Positions 34,759 to 42,032 of a DNA stretch of 58,539 bases are shown piece by piece. Source of the DNA: Chloroflexota bacterium (GTDB lineage: Bacteria > Chloroflexota > Dehalococcoidia > Lucifugimonadales > Lucifugimonadaceae). Both the position numbers and the translations under genes were made by a program. Within the stretch, counting starts at the first letter, position 1, and each line of letters starts with the position of its first letter. The stretch is taken from positions 1 through 58,539 of the forward strand of contig JAJCYY010000030.1 in assembly GCA_029262735.1 (NCBI GenBank), read 5' to 3'. A model generated the notes under the pieces. The model did no database searches and was not told the origin of the DNA. It saw only the letters and a list, made by a program, of their open reading frames with translations.

Positions 34759-35091
34759 ATGCTGCGCATGGCGAAGATGTGGCGGTGTGTGGTGTGCGTC
34801 GGAGACTCCCGCTCCTACTCAAACGGAGTGCAGTGGGAGTTCGCGCCCGTCACCCATTCCGAACGCCGCGTTCTGGCTCACTTGCTGGAGTTCCACGACG
34901 TTTCGCCCCTTGACCTGAAGGCAGCAAGGCTTGCCGAGAGTGACTACTCAGGTGGATTGAACATCGGAAGCCGCGCGCTGGCCATGTGGTCGCGTTCAGA
35001 CCCGACCGGGGACGACATGCACCGCTCAGGCAACTGGCTGAGCGATGTGGTGAGACATTCGCCGAAGCCGAAAGGGAGACCGCCGTACTGA
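34759..35091 (+). CDS. Hypothetical protein with CxxC
   Basis: About 110 residues: an early WRCVVCVGD could be half of a zinc site, and a helix SERRVLAHLLEFHDVSPLDL is followed by a Trp/Arg/Pro-rich C-terminus. No family is recognised and no strong ribosome site is seen; ATGs at 34768 and 34777 are alternative starts. It stands alone between the LamG/propeller gene and the SnoaL-like gene. Confidence 0.45.
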   Translation: MLRMAKMWRCVVCVGDSRSYSNGVQWEFAPVTHSERRVLAHLLEFHDVSPLDLKAARLAESDYSGGLNIGSRALAMWSRSDPTGDDMHRSGNWLSDVVRHSPKPKGRPPY

Positions 35092-35150
35092 GCAGGAACA
35101 CGCACCGCCCACGCTATCACCTAACTAGCCAGAATTGGTTTAGAAGGCGC

Positions 35151-35540
35151 TCAACCTATCTTTTGATAGCAGAAATGCTCCCCAACCTTCATCCACTGAT
35201 GACCGTCCCATGAGTAGACTACCGAAGTCTGACCTTCGTACACGGAATCGCCAGCCGACTTGGAACGAAGCACTTGTCGGAACGGCCCGCTGCCATAACC
35301 TGTATCGCCAACGACGGTGAAGTTAAGTTGACCGTCCCATTCATAGGACTCGACTTCTTTCATAACCGACCTGTACCAATTTTCAACCTCATGTTTTCCG
35401 GTTATAGCCTTCGTATGTCCAATCACATAAGTGACCTCATCGGAAAAATGAGCGAAGTACTCGTCGAATCGGCCCGAGTTGTAAAGTTCAACCTGGCGCG
35501 CGAAAGACTCCTGAAGACTCCCAGTGGTTGCGGATGTCAT
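35151..35540 (-). CDS. SnoaL/NTF2-like fold protein
   Basis: 129 residues with the cone-shaped alpha+beta pattern of the DUF4440/SnoaL group: FARQVELYNSGRFDEYFAHF, then VTYVIGHTKAITGKHEVENWY, then a C-terminal strand pair (TSVVYSWDGHQWMKVGEHF). Members are small enzymes, immunity factors or stress proteins; no catalytic residue can be assigned. AGGA lies six bases upstream. The start lies 54 bases after the stop of the upstream DinB-like gene, and both run the same way. Confidence 0.75.
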   Translation of the reverse strand: MTSATTGSLQESFARQVELYNSGRFDEYFAHFSDEVTYVIGHTKAITGKHEVENWYRSVMKEVESYEWDGQLNFTVVGDTGYGSGPFRQVLRSKSAGDSVYEGQTSVVYSWDGHQWMKVGEHFCYQKIG

Positions 35541-35594
35541 TGCGTCCTACTTTCAATATCTCCTGCTAGGCCAGCACGCGCTCCGGCGGTGGCT

Positions 35595-36281
35595 TCAATC
35601 TTGGAAAAGTGGCGGGTGTCCAATATCAGGCAGTCTGTAACCGGGTGGTCGTTTCCATATTTGGCCGTCCCACTCTTCCAGTGGTGAGAGGAACGCCCTC
35701 CAATCGCCACCTGCCGGTTCTTTTCCTGCCAACTCGGCCCGACCTGTCGCCCACTTGAGCGTCTCCCAAGGCTCGGTGTCGGTTGGTGACCACGGATACA
35801 ACCGCTTGACAATTTTGCTCGCGACATCATCCGGAATGCGGAAACCGTCCGGTAGATCGACCATTACGTCGTACAGGTGCATAGAAATTTCTGAGCAGGC
35901 CAGCGCAAGGAATCCTTCGGCGTCTCCAGTGCCATGAGGATGCCAGGCCCGAGAAGTCGGCTCGTTTCCCCTCGTGACCGCGATCAATAATTCCACCGAG
36001 ATTGAAAGGCGATTGGCTGTGTAGATAGCCGGGTCTCTCCGCGACTCCAGAAGCAGAAAGTCGATAGGCCCATAGTCCTCTTTGGTCGCCAGGAGGGACG
36101 CGTACCCGAGGATGGCCCAAGTGACATGTCGAAGAATCTTTCTCCTGTCCCATTCCGAGTTTGAGGGGTAACTATCCCAAGCGTCGTCAGGAACTTCGAG
36201 AATTGCTGTTCGCGCGTTCTCGCAGCACAGCCCGAGGTCTTCGGCAGTCACCGGGTGTCTGATTGGACGCTCACTGGGCAT
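35595..36281 (-). CDS. DinB-like / maleylpyruvate isomerase N-terminal-type protein
   Basis: 228 residues. NARTAILEVPDDAWDSYPSN and KILRHVTWAILGYASLLAT match the four-helix metal-binding DinB-like fold (TIGR03083-like), with His in RHVTW as a ligand; the later ISMHLYDVMVDLPDGF adds a second His. The function is probably thiol-dependent transfer or isomerisation, but unproven. Its first codons (MPSER) and the 21 bases before them are almost the same as those of the kinase gene at 40320, so the two share a promoter type. There is no ribosome site before the ATG. Confidence 0.7.
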   Translation of the reverse strand: MPSERPIRHPVTAEDLGLCCENARTAILEVPDDAWDSYPSNSEWDRRKILRHVTWAILGYASLLATKEDYGPIDFLLLESRRDPAIYTANRLSISVELLIAVTRGNEPTSRAWHPHGTGDAEGFLALACSEISMHLYDVMVDLPDGFRIPDDVASKIVKRLYPWSPTDTEPWETLKWATGRAELAGKEPAGGDWRAFLSPLEEWDGQIWKRPPGYRLPDIGHPPLFQD

Positions 36282-36302
36282 AGTCGCGGCATGATAGCGC
36301 AG
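36282..36302 (-). promoter_or_regulatory. Probable leaderless promoter of the DinB-like gene
   Basis: On the minus strand, TATCAT (36291-36296) ends nine bases before the ATG, the spacing of a -10 box for a transcript beginning at or next to the start codon. The block is repeated with one mismatch at 40321-40341, and similarity extends about 60 bases further upstream (GGGTGGGTA stretch). Confidence 0.5.
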
Positions 36303-36391
36303 TGGGCGCTGAGGTTTGAGCGAAATCTGGACGGGTGGGTAATAGTAGGCGGGCGCGCTGGTTCGGTTAGGTAGTAGGCGGGTGCCGGAAA

Positions 36392-36429
36392 GGTCGTCAC
36401 ACTCGTCATCCTGTCACTGCTAATCTCAG
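36392..36429. repeat. Short repeat with GTCGTCA units
   Basis: The stretch (CGTCACACTCGTCATCC...AATCTCAG) recurs at 40700-40736. On the minus strand three GTCGTCA units at 36437-36464 can pair with GTGACGAC here, forming a stem-loop just after the kinase gene's stop, possibly its terminator. Confidence 0.5.
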
Positions 36430-36465
36430 TTCAACCGTGACGACATGACGACTGTGACGACTTGT

Positions 36466-39400
36466 TTACGCCTTCAGCATCTCCCGCTTAGCCAGTACAC
36501 GCTCCAGCAGCGGCTTCATGCCCAGTTCGGTGGCGATGGATATGGCTTCGTCCTGTAGCTCGACCGCCTTCTCCCGGTCGCCGGGTTCGTTGCGGTCGAG
36601 GAGCATGTCCGAGTACTCGGCCAACGTAAGAGCGAGTTCGGGTCTGTATCCGGCCTGCTTGCAGGATTCCAGCGCTTTCGCGAATTCGGCCTCAGACTCT
36701 GTGTAATTACCCTTCTTAAAGAACAGCAGGCCCCTGTACCTGTTGACAGAACTGATGAGAACTCCAAATGGCACTTTGATTTCACCGGTGAAGCGTATTG
36801 CCTCGTCCAGAATATCGTCCCTGCCACCGTAGCCAGCAAGCACTATCGCCAGTCCCACATCATACGAATCGCTTTGCAACTTGCTTTGAGCCAACCGGGG
36901 CATATCGAGGCTAAGCGGATCGGTCGCCAGCTCCGTTCCCCATTTCGGATCTTGGGTCATCTGCAGTCGGAACGCAGCAGCCACACGCGCCATATTTCTG
37001 TTCATGCTCCCCGCCGGACTGTCAACCCCGGCAGCTCCAACCATCTCCGTCAGGATTTCATCTGCCTGCTCGTAGTCGCCTTTCCAGTATCCCGTTGCGG
37101 CCTTGGACATCATCAGACGAGAGTCTGTCGAGTCGTACTCCAGCCCTTTATCGATGAGTTGGCGTGCGTAATTGAAGTCGCCCTGGAGCACATGGGTTAG
37201 AGCGGCTGCGGTATATGCGTTTGTAATCCCATGTCGGTCGCGCGTTTTCACCGACGCATCGATCCCGATATCAGAGAAGCGAAGCGATGTCGAGCTATCT
37301 CCAACTCTGAAGGATCGAAAGACCAGGATAAACGCAGCCTCCGAGATCAAGGATTGATCTTCCAGTTCCTCAGCAATACCAAAAGCGCGTTTCGCCATTT
37401 CCAGCGCTCTATTGTCGTCAGCACTGCTCATGAGTATGCGCGCATGAGCGAGATCGATTTGCGCCTGCATTCGTGGATCATCCACCGATTCCGCAATGCG
37501 CCTGGCCTCGGTGACAGCAGCCAGACCCTTCTCCGGATCGTCGTTTTCCGCCGCGAGGAGCCGGGCATATCTTGCTGTCAGCCGTGCGCGGTCTGCCGAT
37601 CCCTCCGGCATCATCTCCATCACCTGTCGTGCAATTTCGGGTCCTGCTGTCTGACCTCCGGAAATCGCCTGGATAGATTCGGCCATCAGAAAGGCACGCC
37701 TGAGGTCGCCCGATAGCTTGAGTATGGGTAGAGCCTTCAACATAGGGTCGACGGCTTCGTAGCGAGTAGCTCGCAGCTCTGTGGCCATCAAGGCCCTGCC
37801 AAGCCCCGCATTCAGCGAGGCGTAGGTGTTGTCGTCTTGAGCGAGACTTTCACTCTCTTCGAGGGCGAACTCGAATATGTCGCGTGCATCCTCGAACGCG
37901 AACGAATCAAGGGCGGCCTCTCCAGAAATCACGCTGTAGAGAAGGAACTTTTCCGTGCCGAGTTCCGTACGAGCCGCTCCGTAGTGCGTGGCCAGTTCAG
38001 CGGCGTGGTCCGGCGCTTTGGGACCGTAGAAATCCTCCAGCGCACCGGCGATTCGGGCGTGCAGGCGGACCCGGCGCGTCAGAGACAATTCCTGGGTCAG
38101 TGTTTCCTGCATCTGGGCGTGGGTGAACTGGTAGAAGCCGACATCAGACGGAAACTCTTCGATGATGCGGGCGGACAGCGCCTCGTCCATGGCGTCGAGC
38201 ATCTGGCCGTCCGTCGTGTTATCCATCAGCATCTTCAGCACGTCGAACCGGAACTGGCGTCCGATTACTGCAGCGATGGTCAGTACCTCGTTGCAGCGCT
38301 CAGAGAGCCGGTCGAGCCTGCGGCCTATGACCTCACGCACGCCCTCGGGTATTCGTATCTCCCACGAGGTAGTCCCACCCTTTGAACTTTGACCAGAGGT
38401 GATGTCCCCCTCCTGTATGAGAAGCCGGACGGTCTCAGTCACGAACAGCGGGTTGCCCTCGGTCTGCCTGAACACGGTTTCTACCAGGGCCGGGGGTGGA
38501 GTTATTCCTGCGGCTATCTCTATGAACCGCTCGACGTCATGCTTCTGCAGTCCCCTGAGGACGACCCGTTCAAAGAGCCGTTCTCTCGAAAGATCACCAA
38601 GCGTCACCGATAGTGGGTGCCTCCTGTTCAACTCCATGTCACGGTAGTTACCGACGATCATGATGCGGGAGTTGGCGAGTTCCCGTGCAACGAACTCAAG
38701 CAGCATCAGGGACGGCTTATCAGACCAGTGCAGGTCCTCAAGCATCAGGATCAGTGGCGTTGCAGATGCCGTGTTTTTCAGGAACGTAGCTATGGAATCA
38801 AACAGCCTGAACCTTGCCGATTCTGGGTCGTCTATCGAGGCAGGAGCGGGAAGATCAGGAAGCTTCTCCCTGACATCCGGCACTACCTCGGCGATAACGG
38901 GTGCGGTAGCACCCAGCTGAGTCCGCAGTGCCTGAGGTTCGATTGATGAGACATGACTCCTTATCGCCTGTACCCACGGCCAGTACGGAGGGGCGCCACC
39001 TGACTCGTAGCTCCGACCCCAGAGCACCTGTGCCCCCCGCATGGAGGCGTAGGTAGCAAGCTCCTGTGCCGTGCGGGTCTTGCCGATACCCGGTTCTCCG
39101 ACCAGGGTGACCATGCGTCCCTTGCCAGAGAGAACTTCTTCAAAGGCTGCCTTTAGCTGATCCATCTCACGGTGGCGGCCGACGAAGACTCCGCCTGCCA
39201 TCGAATCGAGATTCGTCTCCCTTTCACCCTGTTCATCACTTACTGCTGTCAGGTCTACCGCTTCCAGCGCGGCAAGTACCTCATCAGCATCACCCGGTCT
39301 TTCTGATGGATCTTTGGCAAGCAACCGCAGTATCAAGGAGTCAAGTGTCTTCGGTATCTGTGTGTTGTGCCACGATGGTGCGACGGGTGGCGTGTTCACA

Positions 39401-40320
39401 TGCTGGCTTATTACCGCAATATCGTCGTCACCCATGAAGGGAACGCGACCTGTGCACATCTCATAAAGCATCGCACCCAGGGAGTAGAGGTCTGCCTTCG
39501 CTGTTACCTCTCCACCTGTAGCCTGCTCGGGAGGCATGTAGTTGACGGTTCCGACCATCACCTTCTCGACGGTCAGGCGTGAGCGATCTGTTGCAATGGC
39601 AAGGCCGAAGTCGCCGATCTTCGCTGCACCGTCCTCATCGAGCCAGACATTGCCCGGTTTCAGGTCGCGATGCACGATTCCTTTGCTGTGTGCGAAGACA
39701 AGTCCCTGCGCAGTCTGGGTTGCTATACGCAGCGCATCTTCTAGTTGCAATGGGCCGTCGGCGTCCTCGACCAGTCCCTCTACATCACCGCCGACCATGA
39801 CGGGCTGAACCATGAAGGGCTGGGCGATTCCCTGCGCGTCGGGCTCTTCACCAAGGTCGTAGATCGGCATGATGCATGGATGCGTACCCATCCGACCCAT
39901 CGCCTGCGCTTCACGACGGACTCGTTCTCTTGAGGTTTCGTCGAGTCCCTCGGTCTTGATAAGTGCGAAGGCAACGTCACGGTCCAGGGTGTTGTCGTGT
40001 GCGAGGTAGACTTTTTTCTTGCCCCCCTCACCGAGGAACTTGGAGACGGTGTAGCGGCCTGAGGCGAAGGAGGATGGTTGGTCGATAGGACTGTCTTGAG
40101 TCGCCGACCCGGGCTGAACGGCGGTTGCTTCCGATACTTCCGACGGGTTCTGGGCACGATTTGCCGCGTGAATATATTGGGCGGCGTCCTCGTTCTCAGG
40201 ATCGAACGCGAGTACCGACTCCGCACGGGAGCGGACTATCCCCCAATCTTGAACGACCACTGCTTCATCCGCTTGGTCAAGCAGACTGTCTATCCGCCGC
40301 TGTACGCGCTCGCTGGGCAT
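36466..40320 (-). CDS. Ser/Thr protein kinase-ATPase-TPR regulator
   Basis: 1284 residues. Residues 1-85 are a short TPR-like leader. Residues 89-350 are a eukaryote-type kinase with LGEGGKKKVYLA, Lys122, HRDLKPGN (217-224), DFG (237-239) and YMPPEQATGG. Residues about 375-660 are a STAND-type ATPase with Walker A GEPGIGKT (408-415) and a Walker B LILMLEDLHW, followed by a winged-helix part and a long helical, TPR-like region to the end. All kinase catalytic residues are present. It probably senses a ligand through the TPR part and phosphorylates an unknown target. The ATPase half is paralogous to the chromosomal LuxR-type protein at 42033-44981. It is the last large gene of the integrated element. 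Confidence 0.9.
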   Translation of the reverse strand: MPSERVQRRIDSLLDQADEAVVVQDWGIVRSRAESVLAFDPENEDAAQYIHAANRAQNPSEVSEATAVQPGSATQDSPIDQPSSFASGRYTVSKFLGEGGKKKVYLAHDNTLDRDVAFALIKTEGLDETSRERVRREAQAMGRMGTHPCIMPIYDLGEEPDAQGIAQPFMVQPVMVGGDVEGLVEDADGPLQLEDALRIATQTAQGLVFAHSKGIVHRDLKPGNVWLDEDGAAKIGDFGLAIATDRSRLTVEKVMVGTVNYMPPEQATGGEVTAKADLYSLGAMLYEMCTGRVPFMGDDDIAVISQHVNTPPVAPSWHNTQIPKTLDSLILRLLAKDPSERPGDADEVLAALEAVDLTAVSDEQGERETNLDSMAGGVFVGRHREMDQLKAAFEEVLSGKGRMVTLVGEPGIGKTRTAQELATYASMRGAQVLWGRSYESGGAPPYWPWVQAIRSHVSSIEPQALRTQLGATAPVIAEVVPDVREKLPDLPAPASIDDPESARFRLFDSIATFLKNTASATPLILMLEDLHWSDKPSLMLLEFVARELANSRIMIVGNYRDMELNRRHPLSVTLGDLSRERLFERVVLRGLQKHDVERFIEIAAGITPPPALVETVFRQTEGNPLFVTETVRLLIQEGDITSGQSSKGGTTSWEIRIPEGVREVIGRRLDRLSERCNEVLTIAAVIGRQFRFDVLKMLMDNTTDGQMLDAMDEALSARIIEEFPSDVGFYQFTHAQMQETLTQELSLTRRVRLHARIAGALEDFYGPKAPDHAAELATHYGAARTELGTEKFLLYSVISGEAALDSFAFEDARDIFEFALEESESLAQDDNTYASLNAGLGRALMATELRATRYEAVDPMLKALPILKLSGDLRRAFLMAESIQAISGGQTAGPEIARQVMEMMPEGSADRARLTARYARLLAAENDDPEKGLAAVTEARRIAESVDDPRMQAQIDLAHARILMSSADDNRALEMAKRAFGIAEELEDQSLISEAAFILVFRSFRVGDSSTSLRFSDIGIDASVKTRDRHGITNAYTAAALTHVLQGDFNYARQLIDKGLEYDSTDSRLMMSKAATGYWKGDYEQADEILTEMVGAAGVDSPAGSMNRNMARVAAAFRLQMTQDPKWGTELATDPLSLDMPRLAQSKLQSDSYDVGLAIVLAGYGGRDDILDEAIRFTGEIKVPFGVLISSVNRYRGLLFFKKGNYTESEAEFAKALESCKQAGYRPELALTLAEYSDMLLDRNEPGDREKAVELQDEAISIATELGMKPLLERVLAKREMLKA

Positions 40321-40341
40321 AGTGGCGGCATGATAGCGCAG
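40321..40341 (-). promoter_or_regulatory. Probable leaderless promoter of the kinase gene
   Basis: TATCAT on the minus strand (40330-40335) ends nine bases before the ATG, as at 36291-36296; the 21 bases match with one difference. There is no ribosome site in the interval. Confidence 0.5.
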
Positions 40342-40517
40342 AGGGGGTGGAGATTGAGGAATTAGACCGTCGGGTGGGTACTATCGGCCAGCCGAGCGCG
40401 ATTCGCTAAGAAGTACCCCCCTCCCCTCGGTCTCGGATTGGCGCGTTCTGTGTGCACATGACACCGACAGTTTGAGTTGTCAGGTTCCTTGCCCCACACT
40501 CGCCGAGGAGGTGTGGA

Positions 40518-40694
40518 ATGAAAGCGTGGGAAGATGTGCCTGGACCCAAAATGCCTGTTCCGGCGTGGTGGTTGGAGTTCCACGTTGAGCACCTGACAAC
40601 GCACAACGAGATGATGATGCGTGAGGCAGCAAGGCAGATTCGAAGACAACTCGAACTGTTCGAGAGGAAGCAGCGACGGCTAAGACGAGACTGA
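40518..40694 (+). CDS. Small helical protein (58 aa), unknown function
   Basis: The ATG at 40518 follows GAGGAGG at six bases, the best ribosome site in this part of the window. The product has a Pro/Trp-rich start (KAWEDVPGPKMPVPAWW), then a long charged helix (MMMREAARQIRRQLELFERK) and an Arg-rich end. It could bind nucleic acid or a partner protein. It is the last gene before the right att site of the element. Confidence 0.6.
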   Translation: MKAWEDVPGPKMPVPAWWLEFHVEHLTTHNEMMMREAARQIRRQLELFERKQRRLRRD

Positions 40695-40850
40695 AACAGA
40701 TCGTCGCACTCGTCATCCGTCACCTCCAATCTCAGGGATGACATGCACCGCGTCGGAGCGTGGAAGAGCGACGTGCTGAAACACCTGGCAGCGCCGCCGG
40801 GGGAAGCCGCCTTACTAGACCGGCAGCAGACTCTTTTTCGGCACCCGGTT

Positions 40851-40870
40851 GCTGCCAGAACTGCTGCCAT
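40851..40870 (+). repeat. Candidate integrase arm sites, right end
   Basis: Two direct GCTGCCA repeats (40851, 40863) with the same spacing and flanks as those at 22701 and 22713. They lie 58 bases inside the right att site. Confidence 0.55.
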
Positions 40871-40923
40871 TGGCCCAAAAAGAGAGACCGAGCGCGTGGC
40901 CCGGTCTCAGTTCAATTCTAGTT

Positions 40924-40999
40924 TGGTACGCCCGGAGGGATTCGAACCCCCGACCCTCTGGTTCGAAGCCAGATGCTCTATCCACTGAGCTACGGGCGC
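40924..40999 (-). tRNA. tRNA-Arg(TCG), with att core at 40928-40974
   Basis: A full cloverleaf: 7-bp acceptor stem (GCGCCCG with CGGGCGT), D arm GCTC...GAGC, anticodon stem TCTGG/CCAGA with loop CTTCGAA (anticodon TCG, reading CGA), T arm with TTCGAAT, and an encoded CCA at 40924-40926. Bases 40928-40974 are duplicated at the other end of the integrated element, so integration left the tRNA intact. Confidence 0.95.
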
Positions 41000-41302
41000 G
41001 TGCTGGCAGGAGTGCCATTTCAGTCTAGCGGACTGCGCCGGGATTCGGCCTCGCCATTTGCTGCGACGCTGACCGATGATTGGGCCGGTTTTAACGCATC
41101 ATCAGCTGATGCGACCGCGAAGGCAGCCCGCTGCTTTTCTACGGAGAATCCGACCTCAGAGAGCCCGACCTCGCTGCGTCGCCGGCGCACACGCCATTGA
41201 AGATCCAGCTAGCGGACGCCAATCAACTTCGCCGCTCATCGACGCCAGTCACCGCGCCAATCCCGGACGCGGGCACTCGCCAATCCAGGTGAAATAAAAA
41301 GG
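41000..41302. other. Intergenic stretch between the two tRNA genes
   Basis: About 300 bases with only small, unsupported ORFs. No repeat family member or terminator was recognised. Confidence 0.4.
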
Positions 41303-41379
41303 TGGGGTGGACGGTGGGGATCGAACCCACGATCTTCAGGGCCACAACCTGACGTGTTAACCACTACACTACGCCCACC
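41303..41379 (-). tRNA. tRNA-His(GTG)
   Basis: A cloverleaf with acceptor GTGGGCG/CGTCCAC, the extra 5' G (41379) opposite C73 that is specific to tRNA-His, D arm GTGT...ACAC, anticodon stem TCAGG/CCTGA with loop TTGTGGC (anticodon GTG), T arm GTGGG/CCCAC and an encoded CCA. Confidence 0.95.
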
Positions 41380-41710
41380 ATAGAACCTGCCCACTTTGGC
41401 GGGCATGCACCGCACGATGCGATTCCAGCCCTCCCGGCGCCACCGCCAACTTCCGTGAGGCACAAAAACCGCCAGCTCCAAACGCGATCGCGCAACATAT
41501 CGAAGCTACCACCGCGGAACTGACGGGTCAATTGATTCGAAACGCGAATTTTTTCGCACGGGCCGCAGTCCGACGATCCACCGGCGTCTTCGCATCAATC
41601 GTATTGCATGATCGTGTGCTATCCAGAGCCGGTCAAATCGTGTCTGATTGCGAGCCAATTTTGCGTTCTGATAGAGGCGCGCCCGGTGCGGTCGCAAAGT
41701 AGACATGTCG

Positions 41711-41758
41711 ACCATTCTGGGCCGAGGCACCCGCTTGCGGGCTAAAGGTGTCATCCCG
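41711..41758 (+). repeat. Intergenic repeat family B
   Basis: ACCATTCTGGGCCGAGGCAC followed by CCGCTTGCGGGCTAAAGG and TCATCCCG. Close copies are at 53317-53364 and 55232-55280; a diverged inverted one lies at about 58270-58312. This and the next element fill the 41380-42032 gap, in which no gene was seen. Confidence 0.65.
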
Positions 41759-41826
41759 CGCGAAGCGAGGGATCTTACTGCTGATGTACGGTCACTCGAG
41801 AAATTCTGAATCCAGTTCAGAATGAC
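41750..41826 (+). mobile_element. MITE-like element (77 bp) with GTCAT/ATGAC ends
   Basis: Starts GTCATCCCG, contains GAAGCGAGGGATCTTAC, and ends with the palindrome ATTCTGAA / TTCAGAAT (41803-41823) plus GAC. The same order occurs at 46381-46508. The right end matches the ends of the GIY-YIG unit at 45010-45417. Confidence 0.6.
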
Positions 41827-42032
41827 AGATTGCCTGTCCTCCCTCCTTAAAAGAGAGTTAGTGAGAAGTGTTTTGGCCATGACGACCGACTTTGTGCCAC
41901 CCCTTAGACAAGCTCAGGATGGCGGTCGCCGGTTCCTTCCCACCGAAATTTGTCTATCATGCCCGGCATAGCGCGCCTCGATTCGCCTTGCCCGATATCA
42001 CCTCAGTCTCGGGCCGCACGGAAAACACAACG

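Larger units (their letters stand above)
22570..40974. mobile_element. Integrative element in tRNA-Arg(TCG), phage-satellite-like
   Basis: The element is bounded by identical 47-bp direct repeats (22570-22616 and 40928-40974), the latter being the 3' part of an intact tRNA-Arg gene. The integrase gene lies next to the distal copy. The left part holds integrase, an overlapping regulator, a divergent excisionase-like HTH gene, a primase-like DUF3854 protein and two terminase-small-subunit-like genes. This is the core set of phage-inducible satellites, with no capsid, portal, tail or large terminase gene. The right part holds cargo for secreted proteins and a kinase-ATPase regulator. No relaxase or type IV secretion gene was seen, so self-conjugation is unlikely. 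Confidence 0.85.

Noticed and set aside
34577..34918. Plus-strand ORF overlapping the CxxC hypothetical gene in another frame
   Set aside because: Arg/Pro/Thr/Ser-rich composition typical of a shadow frame and no ribosome site; the frame at 34759-35091 looks more protein-like.
22570..40974. Complete or decayed prophage
   Set aside because: No portal, capsid, tail, large terminase or lysis gene was found; the gene order fits a satellite-like element better.
21036..41075. A pair of similar sequences (GGCCTCGCCATTTGCT at 21037 and 41048) that might mark an outer, older island including the TIR gene
   Set aside because: Only 16 bases are identical, a length expected about once by chance in a window of this size; the flanks are weakly similar.
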